In this document: piece after piece, positions 1 to 4,858 of the stretch
Numbering within the stretch: the first letter of the stretch is position 1
Layout: each line of letters begins with the position of its first letter
Assembly (NCBI GenBank): GCA_964406345.1
Contig: CAYORK010000037.1
Location: forward strand, 1 to 6,713
Length of the DNA: 6,713 nucleotides
Direction of reading: 5' to 3'
Source of the DNA: SYAN01 sp964406345
Lineage (GTDB): Bacteria > Actinomycetota > Actinomycetes > Nanopelagicales > Nanopelagicaceae
Program-made: the position numbers and the translations under genes
Notes under the pieces: generated by a model
Databases searched by the model: none
The model's input: only the letters and a program-made list of their open reading frames with translations
What the model was told of the DNA's origin: nothing

Positions 1-89
1 TTCTCGAATGACTTCACGAACTCAGAGAGTTCTACCAAAGTCATCTCCTTGAACTGACCGAGTAGTTCATCGGTGCTGAGCTTTGCCAT
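1..89 (-). CDS. rplL: Ribosomal protein L7/L12, N-terminal fragment (cut by window edge)
   Basis: Only the first 29 codons are present, read leftwards from the ATG at 87-89; the gene continues past base 1. The translation begins MAKLSTDELL and continues with an FKEMTLVELSEFVKSFE segment, which is the standard N-terminal dimerisation region of bacterial L7/L12. In the family this part forms the helical hairpin that dimerises and docks on L10, while the missing C-terminal domain recruits translation GTPases. A purine-rich ribosome-binding stretch (AAAGGAAAAGGAA) lies just upstream. The gap from the rplJ stop is 30 bases, so it is co-transcribed with rplJ. L7/L12 is needed in several copies per ribosome; nothing in the short spacer shows how the extra expression is obtained. 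Identification is secure despite the truncation. Confidence 0.96.
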   Translation of the reverse strand, partial: MAKLSTDELLGQFKEMTLVELSEFVKSFE

Positions 90-119
90 TTTCGTTTCCT
101 TTTCCTTTGGTTATCTCTG

Positions 120-761
120 TTATTCGGGTGTTGATTCGGTTGATTCAGTTGCTTCGGCAGCAGGCGTCTCTGCAGGAGTCTCGGCCACTGCCTCTGCGGC
201 AGGTGCTTCAGCTACTGCTTCAGTTGCTACCTCTGCTGGGGCTTCAGCTGCAGGGGCAGCCTCAGCGCTAGCAGGCGCGCCGCTCTCCATCTTGATACGG
301 AGTGCGTCGAATACTTGTGCGGCCTTTGCCATGGAAGCCTTCATCGCACCAGCCAACTTCGAGAGCAAGACTTCGCGAGACTCGAGGTCCGCGAGTTGCA
401 TGATCTCAGCAGCTGTGACGCGCTTTCCTTCGTAGATCCCGCCCTTGATGACAAGTGCTGGATTCTCCTTCTGGAAGGTCTTCAATGACTTTGCAGCAGC
501 GATCGGATCACCCTTGATGAATGCGAGTGCAGATGGTCCTGCTAGGAGCGAGTCATCGATGTCGACGCCTGCATCCTTCGCTGCGATCTTGGTGAGCGTG
601 TTCTTCACGACCGAGTACTTGGTCTCTGAACCAAGTGAACGGCGTAGCTCCTTGAGCGAGGTCACGGTGAGTCCGCGATACTCGGTAAGGAAAGTCGCTT
701 GGGCCGACTTGAAGTCTTCGACCAATTCGGCGACTGCGGCTGTCTTCTCCGGGCGAGCCAT
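120..761 (-). CDS. rplJ: Ribosomal protein L10 with long Ala/Glu/Pro-rich C-terminal tail
   Basis: L10 is the stalk base protein of the 50S subunit: it binds 23S rRNA near L11 and carries the L7/L12 dimers on its C-terminal helix. The 213-residue product starts MARPEKTAAVAEL and has the family core through about residue 160, including YRGLTVTSLKELR (28-40), SVVKNTLTKIA (50-60) and the L12-binding helical region (about 130-158). The usual family length is 165-180, so residues 161-213 are an extension made almost only of A, E, P, T, V and S, with no lysine or arginine. The ATG at 759-761 is preceded by AAAGGAAG at good spacing. A structured leader with its own promoter lies upstream, and rplL follows after 30 bases. 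Autoregulation by the L10-L12 complex through the leader is expected from other bacteria. The tail is discussed in the findings. Confidence 0.97.
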   Translation of the reverse strand: MARPEKTAAVAELVEDFKSAQATFLTEYRGLTVTSLKELRRSLGSETKYSVVKNTLTKIAAKDAGVDIDDSLLAGPSALAFIKGDPIAAAKSLKTFQKENPALVIKGGIYEGKRVTAAEIMQLADLESREVLLSKLAGAMKASMAKAAQVFDALRIKMESGAPASAEAAPAAEAPAEVATEAVAEAPAAEAVAETPAETPAAEATESTESTPE

Positions 762-822
762 CAGGCTTCCTTTCTCATCCAGCGCTTACGGTGGTGGTTA
801 CTTTTGCTTCGAAGCTGTGGCG

Positions 823-860
823 TAAAAGAAAAAGACCCCGACGCATAGATGCGTACGGGG
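823..860 (-). terminator. Intrinsic terminator (attenuator) in the rplJ leader
   Basis: Read on the minus strand, CCCCG (860-856) pairs with CGGGG (840-836). After one bulged T at 855, ACGCA (854-850) pairs with TGCGT (845-841), leaving a TCTA loop. A T-rich run (TCTTTTTCTTTT, 835-824) follows immediately. This is a textbook Rho-independent terminator placed about 62 bases before the rplJ start codon, inside the transcript that must read through to express rplJL. It is therefore better read as an attenuator than as an end-of-operon signal. A T-free strand on the other side and the lack of a converging gene make it minus-strand specific. Confidence 0.85.
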
Positions 861-950
861 TAACCGTTGCAACCTATGCGGGCTGTCTTTCGACATTTAC
901 TTCGGACTTTCTCGATTTCTCGAGAAGACCGAGACCAGCAGTCTCTGGCA
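823..950 (-). promoter_or_regulatory. L10 (rplJ) leader RNA
   Basis: The 5' untranslated region of rplJL has the arrangement of bacterial L10 leaders. Near its 5' end is CCAGAGACTGCTGGTC (948-933), resembling the conserved AGACNGCNGGU core expected to bind the L10-L12 complex. Next is a hairpin (903-931) with a perfect 7-bp TTCTCGA/TCGAGAA stem capped by a GAAA tetraloop and extended by a CGG/CCG pair. Then comes a GAAAGACAGCC strand (891-881), and finally the terminator at 823-860. A nine-pair alternative helix, CGCATAGGT (880-872) with ATCTATGCG (850-842) including one G-U pair, would disrupt the terminator. From family knowledge, L10-L12 binding reduces rplJL expression; here the layout suggests control by premature termination. 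The segment from 762 to 822 holds only the ribosome-binding region. Confidence 0.82.
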
Positions 951-983
951 AGGAGGCAGATACTAGGTGAGTACCTGCCCCCT
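951..983 (-). repeat. 14-bp inverted repeat between rplA and the rplJ leader
   Basis: On the minus strand, A plus GGGGGCAG plus GTACT (983-970) can pair with AGTAT plus CTGCCTCC plus T (964-951), with two G-U pairs, around a CACCT loop. It is not followed by a T run, so it is a poor intrinsic terminator. It could fold in read-through rplKA transcripts (processing site or transcript end), or act as a DNA dyad over the rplJ -10 element. Its role is not resolved by sequence alone. Confidence 0.6.
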
Positions 984-989
984 GGTCAA
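960..989 (-). promoter_or_regulatory. Predicted sigma-70-type promoter for rplJL
   Basis: On the minus strand, TTGACC (989-984) matches the -35 consensus in five of six positions. After an 18-base spacer, TAGTAT (965-960) fits the actinobacterial TANNNT -10 element. The expected transcription start is near base 953, just before the conserved L10-leader core, which is the right place for an rplJL promoter separate from the upstream rplKA unit. The spacer and -10 lie inside a strong inverted repeat (951-983). Confidence 0.7.
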
Positions 990-1015
990 AATCGGTATTT
1001 CAGGATCGGGTAGGA

Positions 1016-1726
1016 CTATTGAATCGGAGCTGCACCTTCGCGAGCGAAGTTCGGATCGAGCGGCACTCCAGGTCCCATGGTCGTAGAGACCACAGCCTTG
1101 CGGATGAAACGACCCTTCGATGACGAAGGCTTGGAGCGCATGATCTCGTCGATCGCAGCTGCGTAGTTGTCAGCAAGCGCTTCAGCACTGAACGATGCCT
1201 TGCCGATGAGGAAGTGAAGATTGGAGTTCTTATCGACTCGGAACTCGATCTTTCCACCCTTGATATCTGTGACGGCCTTCGCGACATCGGTCGTGACGGT
1301 TCCGGTCTTTGGGTTTGGCATGAGTCCGCGTGGTCCAAGCACTTTACCGAGACGACCGACTTTGCCCATCAATTCTGGTGTGGAAACGACGGCGTCGTAA
1401 TCAAGACGACCCTTCGAGACCTCATCGATCAACTCATCGCCACCGACGATATCTGCACCTGCTGCACGTGCTTCGTCGGCTCGTTCTGCGGTTGCGAAGA
1501 CAAGGACGCGAGCGCTCTTACCGGTTCCATGTGGGAGGTTGACGGTGCTTCGCACCGCTTGATCTGCCTTCTTTGGATCCACTCCAAGGACGAGAGCGAC
1601 CTCGACTGATGGATCGAACTTCACTGTGACGGTCTCTTTGACTACCTTCATCGCAGAGAGCGGCTGATACAACTGATCAGCATTGATCTTCGCGGCGGCG
1701 GCCTTGTATTTCTTACTGCGCTTCAT
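1016..1726 (-). CDS. rplA: Ribosomal protein L1
   Basis: L1 forms the mobile L1 stalk of the 50S subunit, next to the E site, and is a known translational repressor of its own mRNA. The product is 236 residues, normal for the family. It begins MKRSKKYKAAAAKIN and contains the L1 signature around residues 122-140 (KVGRLGKVLGPRGLMPNPK) plus the C-terminal STTMGPGV element (214-221). The frame stays open upstream to the edge of the assembly gap, but the ATG at 1724-1726 is the right start: it matches the usual L1 N-terminus and has GGAGC five bases upstream. The gene follows rplK across a 235-base spacer that contains 100 unknown bases and an L1-site-like hairpin. The stop is TAG at 1016-1018, about 27 bases upstream of the predicted rplJ -35 element. 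Confidence 0.97.
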   Translation of the reverse strand: MKRSKKYKAAAAKINADQLYQPLSAMKVVKETVTVKFDPSVEVALVLGVDPKKADQAVRSTVNLPHGTGKSARVLVFATAERADEARAAGADIVGGDELIDEVSKGRLDYDAVVSTPELMGKVGRLGKVLGPRGLMPNPKTGTVTTDVAKAVTDIKGGKIEFRVDKNSNLHFLIGKASFSAEALADNYAAAIDEIMRSKPSSSKGRFIRKAVVSTTMGPGVPLDPNFAREGAAPIQ

Positions 1727-1742
1727 TTCTGCTCCATTCTTG

Positions 1743-1764
1743 TTCGTGGCTTTCAAACCACGAA
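1743..1764 (-). promoter_or_regulatory. Hairpin just upstream of the rplA ribosome-binding site
   Basis: On the minus strand TTCGTGG (1764-1758) and CCACGAA (1749-1743) form a perfect 7-bp stem with an 8-base loop. It lies about nine bases upstream of the GGAGC ribosome-binding site of rplA and directly after the L1-site-like hairpin at 1774-1807. No T run follows, so it is not a terminator. It may stabilise the leader fold or space the regulatory hairpin from the start site; that is inference. Confidence 0.5.
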
Positions 1765-1773
1765 TTGATTGAG

Positions 1774-1807
1774 TTGTGGTCAGCGGAGATGCGCTCTCCT
1801 CCCACAA
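1774..1807 (-). promoter_or_regulatory. Putative L1-binding hairpin in the rplA leader
   Basis: On the minus strand, TTGTGG (1807-1802) pairs with CCACAA (1779-1774). Inside it, GGAGA (1799-1795) pairs with TCTCC (1789-1785) around a GCGCA loop. The two helices are separated by an asymmetric internal loop, GA on one side and GCTGA on the other. The GTGGGAGG strand resembles the GUGGGAGG segment of the 23S rRNA L1-stalk helix, and the opposite strand carries a GACCAC motif. Ribosomal protein L1 is known to repress its own mRNA by binding such mimics, so this is probably the autoregulatory site for rplA. It sits 47 bases upstream of the rplA start codon, next to the assembly gap, so further leader elements may be missing. 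Confidence 0.6.
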
Positions 1808-1811
1808 TTTC

Positions 1812-1911
1812 NNNNNNNNNNNNNNNNNNNNNNNNNNNNNNNNNNNNNNNNNNNNNNNNNNNNNNNNNNNNNNNNNNNNNNNNNNNNNNNNNNNNNNNNN
1901 NNNNNNNNNNN
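1812..1911. other. Assembly gap of exactly 100 N
   Basis: One hundred unknown bases separate the sequence after rplK from the rplA leader. A run of exactly 100 is the conventional placeholder for a gap of unknown size, so the real rplK-rplA distance cannot be taken from these coordinates. Fifty bases on the rplK side (1912-1961) are A-rich on the minus strand and hold no recognisable gene. Confidence 0.95.
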
Positions 1912-1961
1912 TATTCAGTTCTTATTGAGTTTTTACTTGCTTTGACTCTTTCTCTTGTCGA

Positions 1962-2393
1962 CTACCACTGCACTACGACGCCCATGGAGCGTGCAGTACC
2001 GGCGATGATCTTGCTCGCTGCGTCGAGATCGTTCGCGTTGAGGTCTGACATCTTCGTCTTTGCGATCTCCTCGACCTGAGCCTTGGTGATCGTCGCAACC
2101 TTGGTCTTATGTGGGACAGCAGATCCCTTCTCGATACCGGCAGCCTTCAAGATAAGACGTGATGCTGGCGGAGTCTTGGTGATGAAGGTGAAGGATCGAT
2201 CCTCGAAGACGGTGATCTCGACGGGGATGATCTGGCCCTTCTGGCTCTCAGTCGCAGCGTTGTATGCCTTGACGAAGTCCATGATGTTGACGCCATGCTG
2301 ACCGAGCGCCGGACCAACCGGTGGCGCAGGGGTCGCAGCACCAGCCTGAATCTGCAGCTTGATGAGCGCCTGGATCTTCTTCTTCGGTGCCAT
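1962..2393 (-). CDS. rplK: Ribosomal protein L11
   Basis: L11 binds the GTPase-associated centre of 23S rRNA together with L10 and takes part in factor binding and the stringent response. The product is 143 residues, the usual length. The N-terminal domain starts MAPKKKIQALIKLQIQAG and has the proline-containing PAPPVGPALGQHGVN segment (22-36), which is the region targeted by thiostrepton-type antibiotics. The C-terminal rRNA-binding domain ends with the L11 signature around residues 112-139 (KMSDLNANDLDAASKIIAG within it). Start is the ATG at 2391-2393 with AAGGGG upstream in a purine-rich 27-base spacer after the nusG stop. It is in one transcription unit with nusG and secE. Nothing unusual is seen in the protein. 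Confidence 0.98.
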   Translation of the reverse strand: MAPKKKIQALIKLQIQAGAATPAPPVGPALGQHGVNIMDFVKAYNAATESQKGQIIPVEITVFEDRSFTFITKTPPASRLILKAAGIEKGSAVPHKTKVATITKAQVEEIAKTKMSDLNANDLDAASKIIAGTARSMGVVVQW

Positions 2394-2420
2394 TTTCTTT
2401 CCCCTTTTTCCTTTTCTTCC

Positions 2421-3089
2421 TTAGATCTTCTGAACCTGGTTGAACGAAAGCTCGACCGGGGTCTCGCGACCGAAGATCGATACCAAAACCTTGAGTTTCG
2501 CCTGCTCCGGCATGATCTCGCTGATCGTCGCAGGGAGGGTCGCGAATGGGCCATCCATGACGGTGACGGATTCACCGATGGAGAAGTCGACGAGCTTGAT
2601 GTCTGGCTTCACGGTCTTCTTCAATTCCTTCGGCGCGATCATCTTCTCCACCTCATCGAGAGGAAGTGGACTTGGATGATGTGAGTTTCCGACGAAACCA
2701 GTGACACCTGGAGTATTTCGGACGCATGACCATGACTCGTCGGTCAGATCCATGCGGACCAAGACGTAGCCTGGATAGATGTTGCGCTTGACCTGCTTGC
2801 GCTGGCCATTCTTGATCTCCATCACCTCTTCTTCAGGGACTTCGATCTGGAAGATGTAATCCTCCATGTTCATCGAGGCGATGCGGTGCTGGAGGTTCGT
2901 CTTTACGCGCTTCTCGAATCCAGCATAGGAATGGACTACGAACCATTCACCTGGTGCTGATTGAAGGACGCGACGGAACTCCGCGAGTTCTGGATCGATC
3001 TCTTCTTCGACTGATTCGAGATCCTCGTCGATCACATCGACGGCGACCGGAGTCTCCTCAGCGGTCAATTGCTCTTCAAAGTCACTCAT
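2421..3089 (-). CDS. nusG: Transcription termination/antitermination factor NusG
   Basis: NusG binds RNA polymerase through its N-terminal NGN domain and contacts ribosomal protein S10 or Rho through its C-terminal KOW domain. The 222-residue product has a strongly acidic extension (residues 1-45), common in actinobacterial NusG and absent from the E. coli protein. The NGN domain follows (about 48-145), with EWFVVHSYAGFEKRVKTNL at its start, NIYPGYVLVRM at 103-113 and NTPGVTGFVG at 125-134. A linker leads to the KOW domain (168-222), with DGPFATLPATISEI and a SIFGRETPVELSFNQVQKI end. The ATG is three bases after the secE stop codon, and its GGAGG ribosome-binding site lies within the last codons of secE, so the two are probably translationally coupled. 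Conserved neighbours support the call. Confidence 0.98.
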   Translation of the reverse strand: MSDFEEQLTAEETPVAVDVIDEDLESVEEEIDPELAEFRRVLQSAPGEWFVVHSYAGFEKRVKTNLQHRIASMNMEDYIFQIEVPEEEVMEIKNGQRKQVKRNIYPGYVLVRMDLTDESWSCVRNTPGVTGFVGNSHHPSPLPLDEVEKMIAPKELKKTVKPDIKLVDFSIGESVTVMDGPFATLPATISEIMPEQAKLKVLVSIFGRETPVELSFNQVQKI

Positions 3090-3092
3090 GGG

Positions 3093-3317
3093 TCAGCCTC
3101 CGAAGATCCAGAAGATCACCTTGGTAAGACCAAGGTCGAAAATTGAGATGACGGCGATCATGAAGGTCACGAAGACCATGACCACTGTCGTATAGGTAGA
3201 AACTTGTTTGCGGGTAGGCCAAACGACACGTCGGAGCTCAGAGAGCACCTGGCGATAGAACTGAGGAATGCGCGCGAAGAAACCCTTTTCTTCGTTCTGC
3301 ACTTCGTTTTCGCTCAC
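3093..3317 (-). CDS. secE: Preprotein translocase subunit SecE
   Basis: SecE clamps the SecY channel in the cytoplasmic membrane. The product is 74 residues, typical of the short single-span SecE found outside the Enterobacteria. A charged N-terminus leads to an amphipathic helix (about 13-30), then the conserved cytoplasmic ELRRVVWPTRKQ segment (27-38), then one membrane helix (about 43-62) and a short tail ending IFGG. The start is GTG (3315-3317) with AAAGGAA about five bases upstream; no in-frame ATG gives a better N-terminus. The gene lies 51 bases downstream of tRNA-Trp, with no promoter visible in that purine-rich space, so secE is likely transcribed from the tRNA promoter. The last codons carry the nusG ribosome-binding site. 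Confidence 0.96.
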   Translation of the reverse strand: MSENEVQNEEKGFFARIPQFYRQVLSELRRVVWPTRKQVSTYTTVVMVFVTFMIAVISIFDLGLTKVIFWIFGG

Positions 3318-3368
3318 GTCGTTCCTTTCCTTCTTTCCGTTTCTCTACTTCTAACTTGCACTCACCAG

Positions 3369-3442
3369 CAGGGCAGGAGGGACTTGAACCCCCAACCGCC
3401 GGTTTTGGAGACCGGAACTCTGGCCAGTTGAGCTACTGCCCT
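3369..3442 (-). tRNA. tRNA-Trp (CCA anticodon)
   Basis: The minus strand folds into a full 74-base cloverleaf. The acceptor stem is AGGGCAG with CTGCCCT. The D stem is GCTC with GAGT (one G-U pair). The anticodon stem is CCGGT with ACCGG around the loop CTCCAAA, giving anticodon CCA at 3406-3408. The variable loop is five bases, and the T arm is GGGGG-TTCAAGT-CCCTC. The discriminator base is G, as expected for tryptophan tRNA. The 3' CCA is not encoded and must be added by the nucleotidyltransferase. Placement directly upstream of secE is the usual actinobacterial arrangement. Confidence 0.97.
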
Positions 3443-3643
3443 TCGTGACTTCTGGATCAAGGCATGCAAAAGCATGACCCTTTTCAAAATCGTCTTGTTT
3501 CTCTCTTCGAGACTGTAGATCGACCCGCCAGACGTCAGGCGCGGAAGTCTAGGTCACGGGTGGGCCTTAGGTCTAACCCGCCTGGGGCCCCGTAAATCAC
3601 GCCCAATTCGCCCCATCTTTCGCGCTTTGGCAGAGTTATCTCC
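3443..3643. other. Divergent intergenic region between tRNA-Trp and the aminotransferase gene
   Basis: This 201-base stretch has no credible gene. It must hold the promoters for tRNA-Trp (leftward) and the aminotransferase (rightward), but neither has a convincing -35/-10 pair. The best leftward candidate is TACAGT on the minus strand near 3513-3518, without a good -35. Visible structure includes a 16-bp near-palindrome at 3526-3541, a TTAG-GT-CTAA dyad at 3567-3576 flanked by GGG and CCC, and a perfect GGGGCCCC at 3584-3591. A small hairpin at 3463-3476 (CATGC-AAAA-GCATG) lies about 20 bases before the mature tRNA 5' end. Confidence 0.6.
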
Positions 3644-4858
3644 ATGACCCCTCCTAGCAAACCGAGAGTCTCCCAACGCATCGCCGCTATCGCTGAGTCC
3701 GCGACTCTGGCTGTTGATGCGAAAGCTAAGGCGCTGAAGGCTGCAGGCAAACCTGTGATCGGTTTCGGGGCCGGTGAACCTGACTTTCCGACTCCGGATT
3801 ACATCGTGGAAGCTGCGGTGGCAGCAGCGAAGAATCCGAGTAACCATCGCTACACGCCGACGCCAGGGTTGCCGGAACTCCGTGAAGCGATCGTGAGGAA
3901 GACGAAGCGCGACTCTGGTTATGAGATCACCGCGGATCAAGTTCTTGTCACCAATGGCGGAAAGCAATCCGTCTATCAGTCTTTCGCTGCGATCCTCGAT
4001 CCGGGCGATGAAGTGCTGCTCCCCGCTCCTTACTGGACTTCATATCCCGAGTGCATCAAATTAGCTGGCGGAGTTCCAGTAGAGGTCTTCGCAGATGAGA
4101 GTCAAGATTACTTAGTCTCAGTGGAACAACTCGAGAAGGCGCTTACATCGAAGACGAAGGTGCTTCTCTTCTGTTCACCGTCGAACCCGACTGGATCCGT
4201 CTATTCATCAGACCAAGTCCGTGCCATCGCCGAATGGGCAGATAGGAACGGACTTTGGATCATCACGGATGAGATCTATGAACATCTCCTCTTTGATGGT
4301 GCCACTGCACCTTCGATTCCAGTCCTCTATCCCCCGATTGCAGATCGCACCATCATCTTGAATGGTGTCGCCAAGACCTACGCGATGACTGGATGGCGAG
4401 TCGGCTGGATGATCGGTCCGAAGGATGTCATCAAGGCCGCTACCAACCATCAATCACATCTTTCCTCCAACGTTGCCAACATCTCACAGCGCGCGGCAAT
4501 CGCTGCGCTCGATGGATCACTCGATGCGGTGAAGGAGATGCTCACTGCTTTCGATCGCCGTAGGAAGCTGATCGTCTCCATGCTCAATGAGATCCCTGGC
4601 GTCTACTGTCCGACCCCTAAAGGAGCCTTCTATGTTTATCCGTCTGTTAAAGCTCTTCTTGGCAAAGAGATTGATGGATCTCGTCCGCAGACTTCTGCTG
4701 AGTTGGCTTCGCTCATTCTGGAGAAAGTAGAGGTCGCAGTCGTCCCAGGAGAAGCTTTCGGGCCTTCCGGTTACTTGCGCCTCTCTTACGCCACTTCAGA
4801 TGCAGAGATCATCGAAGGCGTCACCCGATTGAAGGATTTCCTAAGCAAAGCCAAGTAG
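3644..4858 (+). CDS. aspC: PLP-dependent class I aminotransferase, aspartate aminotransferase type
   Basis: The product (404 residues) is a fold-type I aminotransferase of the aspartate/prephenate aminotransferase subgroup, expected to move the amino group between aspartate and 2-oxoglutarate in the cytoplasm. The N-terminal GFGAGEPDFPTPDYI (40-54) is characteristic. NPTG (181-184) holds an asparagine that contacts the cofactor, TDEIY (208-212) supplies the PLP-ring aspartate and a tyrosine, and AKTYAMTGWRVGW (243-255) contains the Schiff-base lysine, Lys244. YLRLSYA (377-383) holds Arg379, which binds the substrate carboxylate. The catalytic set is complete. The start is the ATG at 3644, which gives the usual actinobacterial N-terminus; no strong ribosome-binding site precedes it. 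Neighbours are tRNA-Trp (divergent) and murB (convergent, 18-bp overlap). The substrate range (aspartate only, or also prephenate or aromatic acids) cannot be read from sequence alone. Confidence 0.92.
   Translation: MTPPSKPRVSQRIAAIAESATLAVDAKAKALKAAGKPVIGFGAGEPDFPTPDYIVEAAVAAAKNPSNHRYTPTPGLPELREAIVRKTKRDSGYEITADQVLVTNGGKQSVYQSFAAILDPGDEVLLPAPYWTSYPECIKLAGGVPVEVFADESQDYLVSVEQLEKALTSKTKVLLFCSPSNPTGSVYSSDQVRAIAEWADRNGLWIITDEIYEHLLFDGATAPSIPVLYPPIADRTIILNGVAKTYAMTGWRVGWMIGPKDVIKAATNHQSHLSSNVANISQRAAIAALDGSLDAVKEMLTAFDRRRKLIVSMLNEIPGVYCPTPKGAFYVYPSVKALLGKEIDGSRPQTSAELASLILEKVEVAVVPGEAFGPSGYLRLSYATSDAEIIEGVTRLKDFLSKAK

Noticed and set aside
73..435. Plus-strand open frame encoding an Ala/Ser-rich protein
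   Set aside because: It is the antisense shadow of the repetitive Ala/Glu/Pro-coding end of rplJ; it has no family resemblance and no ribosome-binding context.
1727..1807. Upstream extension of the rplA frame by 27 residues from a TTG codon
   Set aside because: The extra residues do not resemble L1, and the region forms the leader hairpins. The ATG at 1724-1726 has a good ribosome-binding site and the usual N-terminus.
1765..2079. Plus-strand open frame running across the N gap
   Set aside because: It is open only because the unknown bases carry no stop codons, and it overlaps the end of rplK on the opposite strand.
3204..3431. Plus-strand open frame ending in a GRRDLNPQPPVLETG segment
   Set aside because: That segment is the antisense translation of the tRNA-Trp T arm and anticodon arm, a common source of spurious predicted proteins.
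3461..3490. Hairpin GGCATGC-AAAA-GCATG as a rightward terminator
   Set aside because: The stem is only five clean base pairs, the following T run is weak, and no rightward transcript is known to need termination there.
3443..3600. Attempt to assign a definite tRNA-Trp promoter
   Set aside because: TACAGT at 3513-3518 has no good -35 at normal spacing, and TTGAAA near the tRNA has no TANNNT partner, so no promoter is called.
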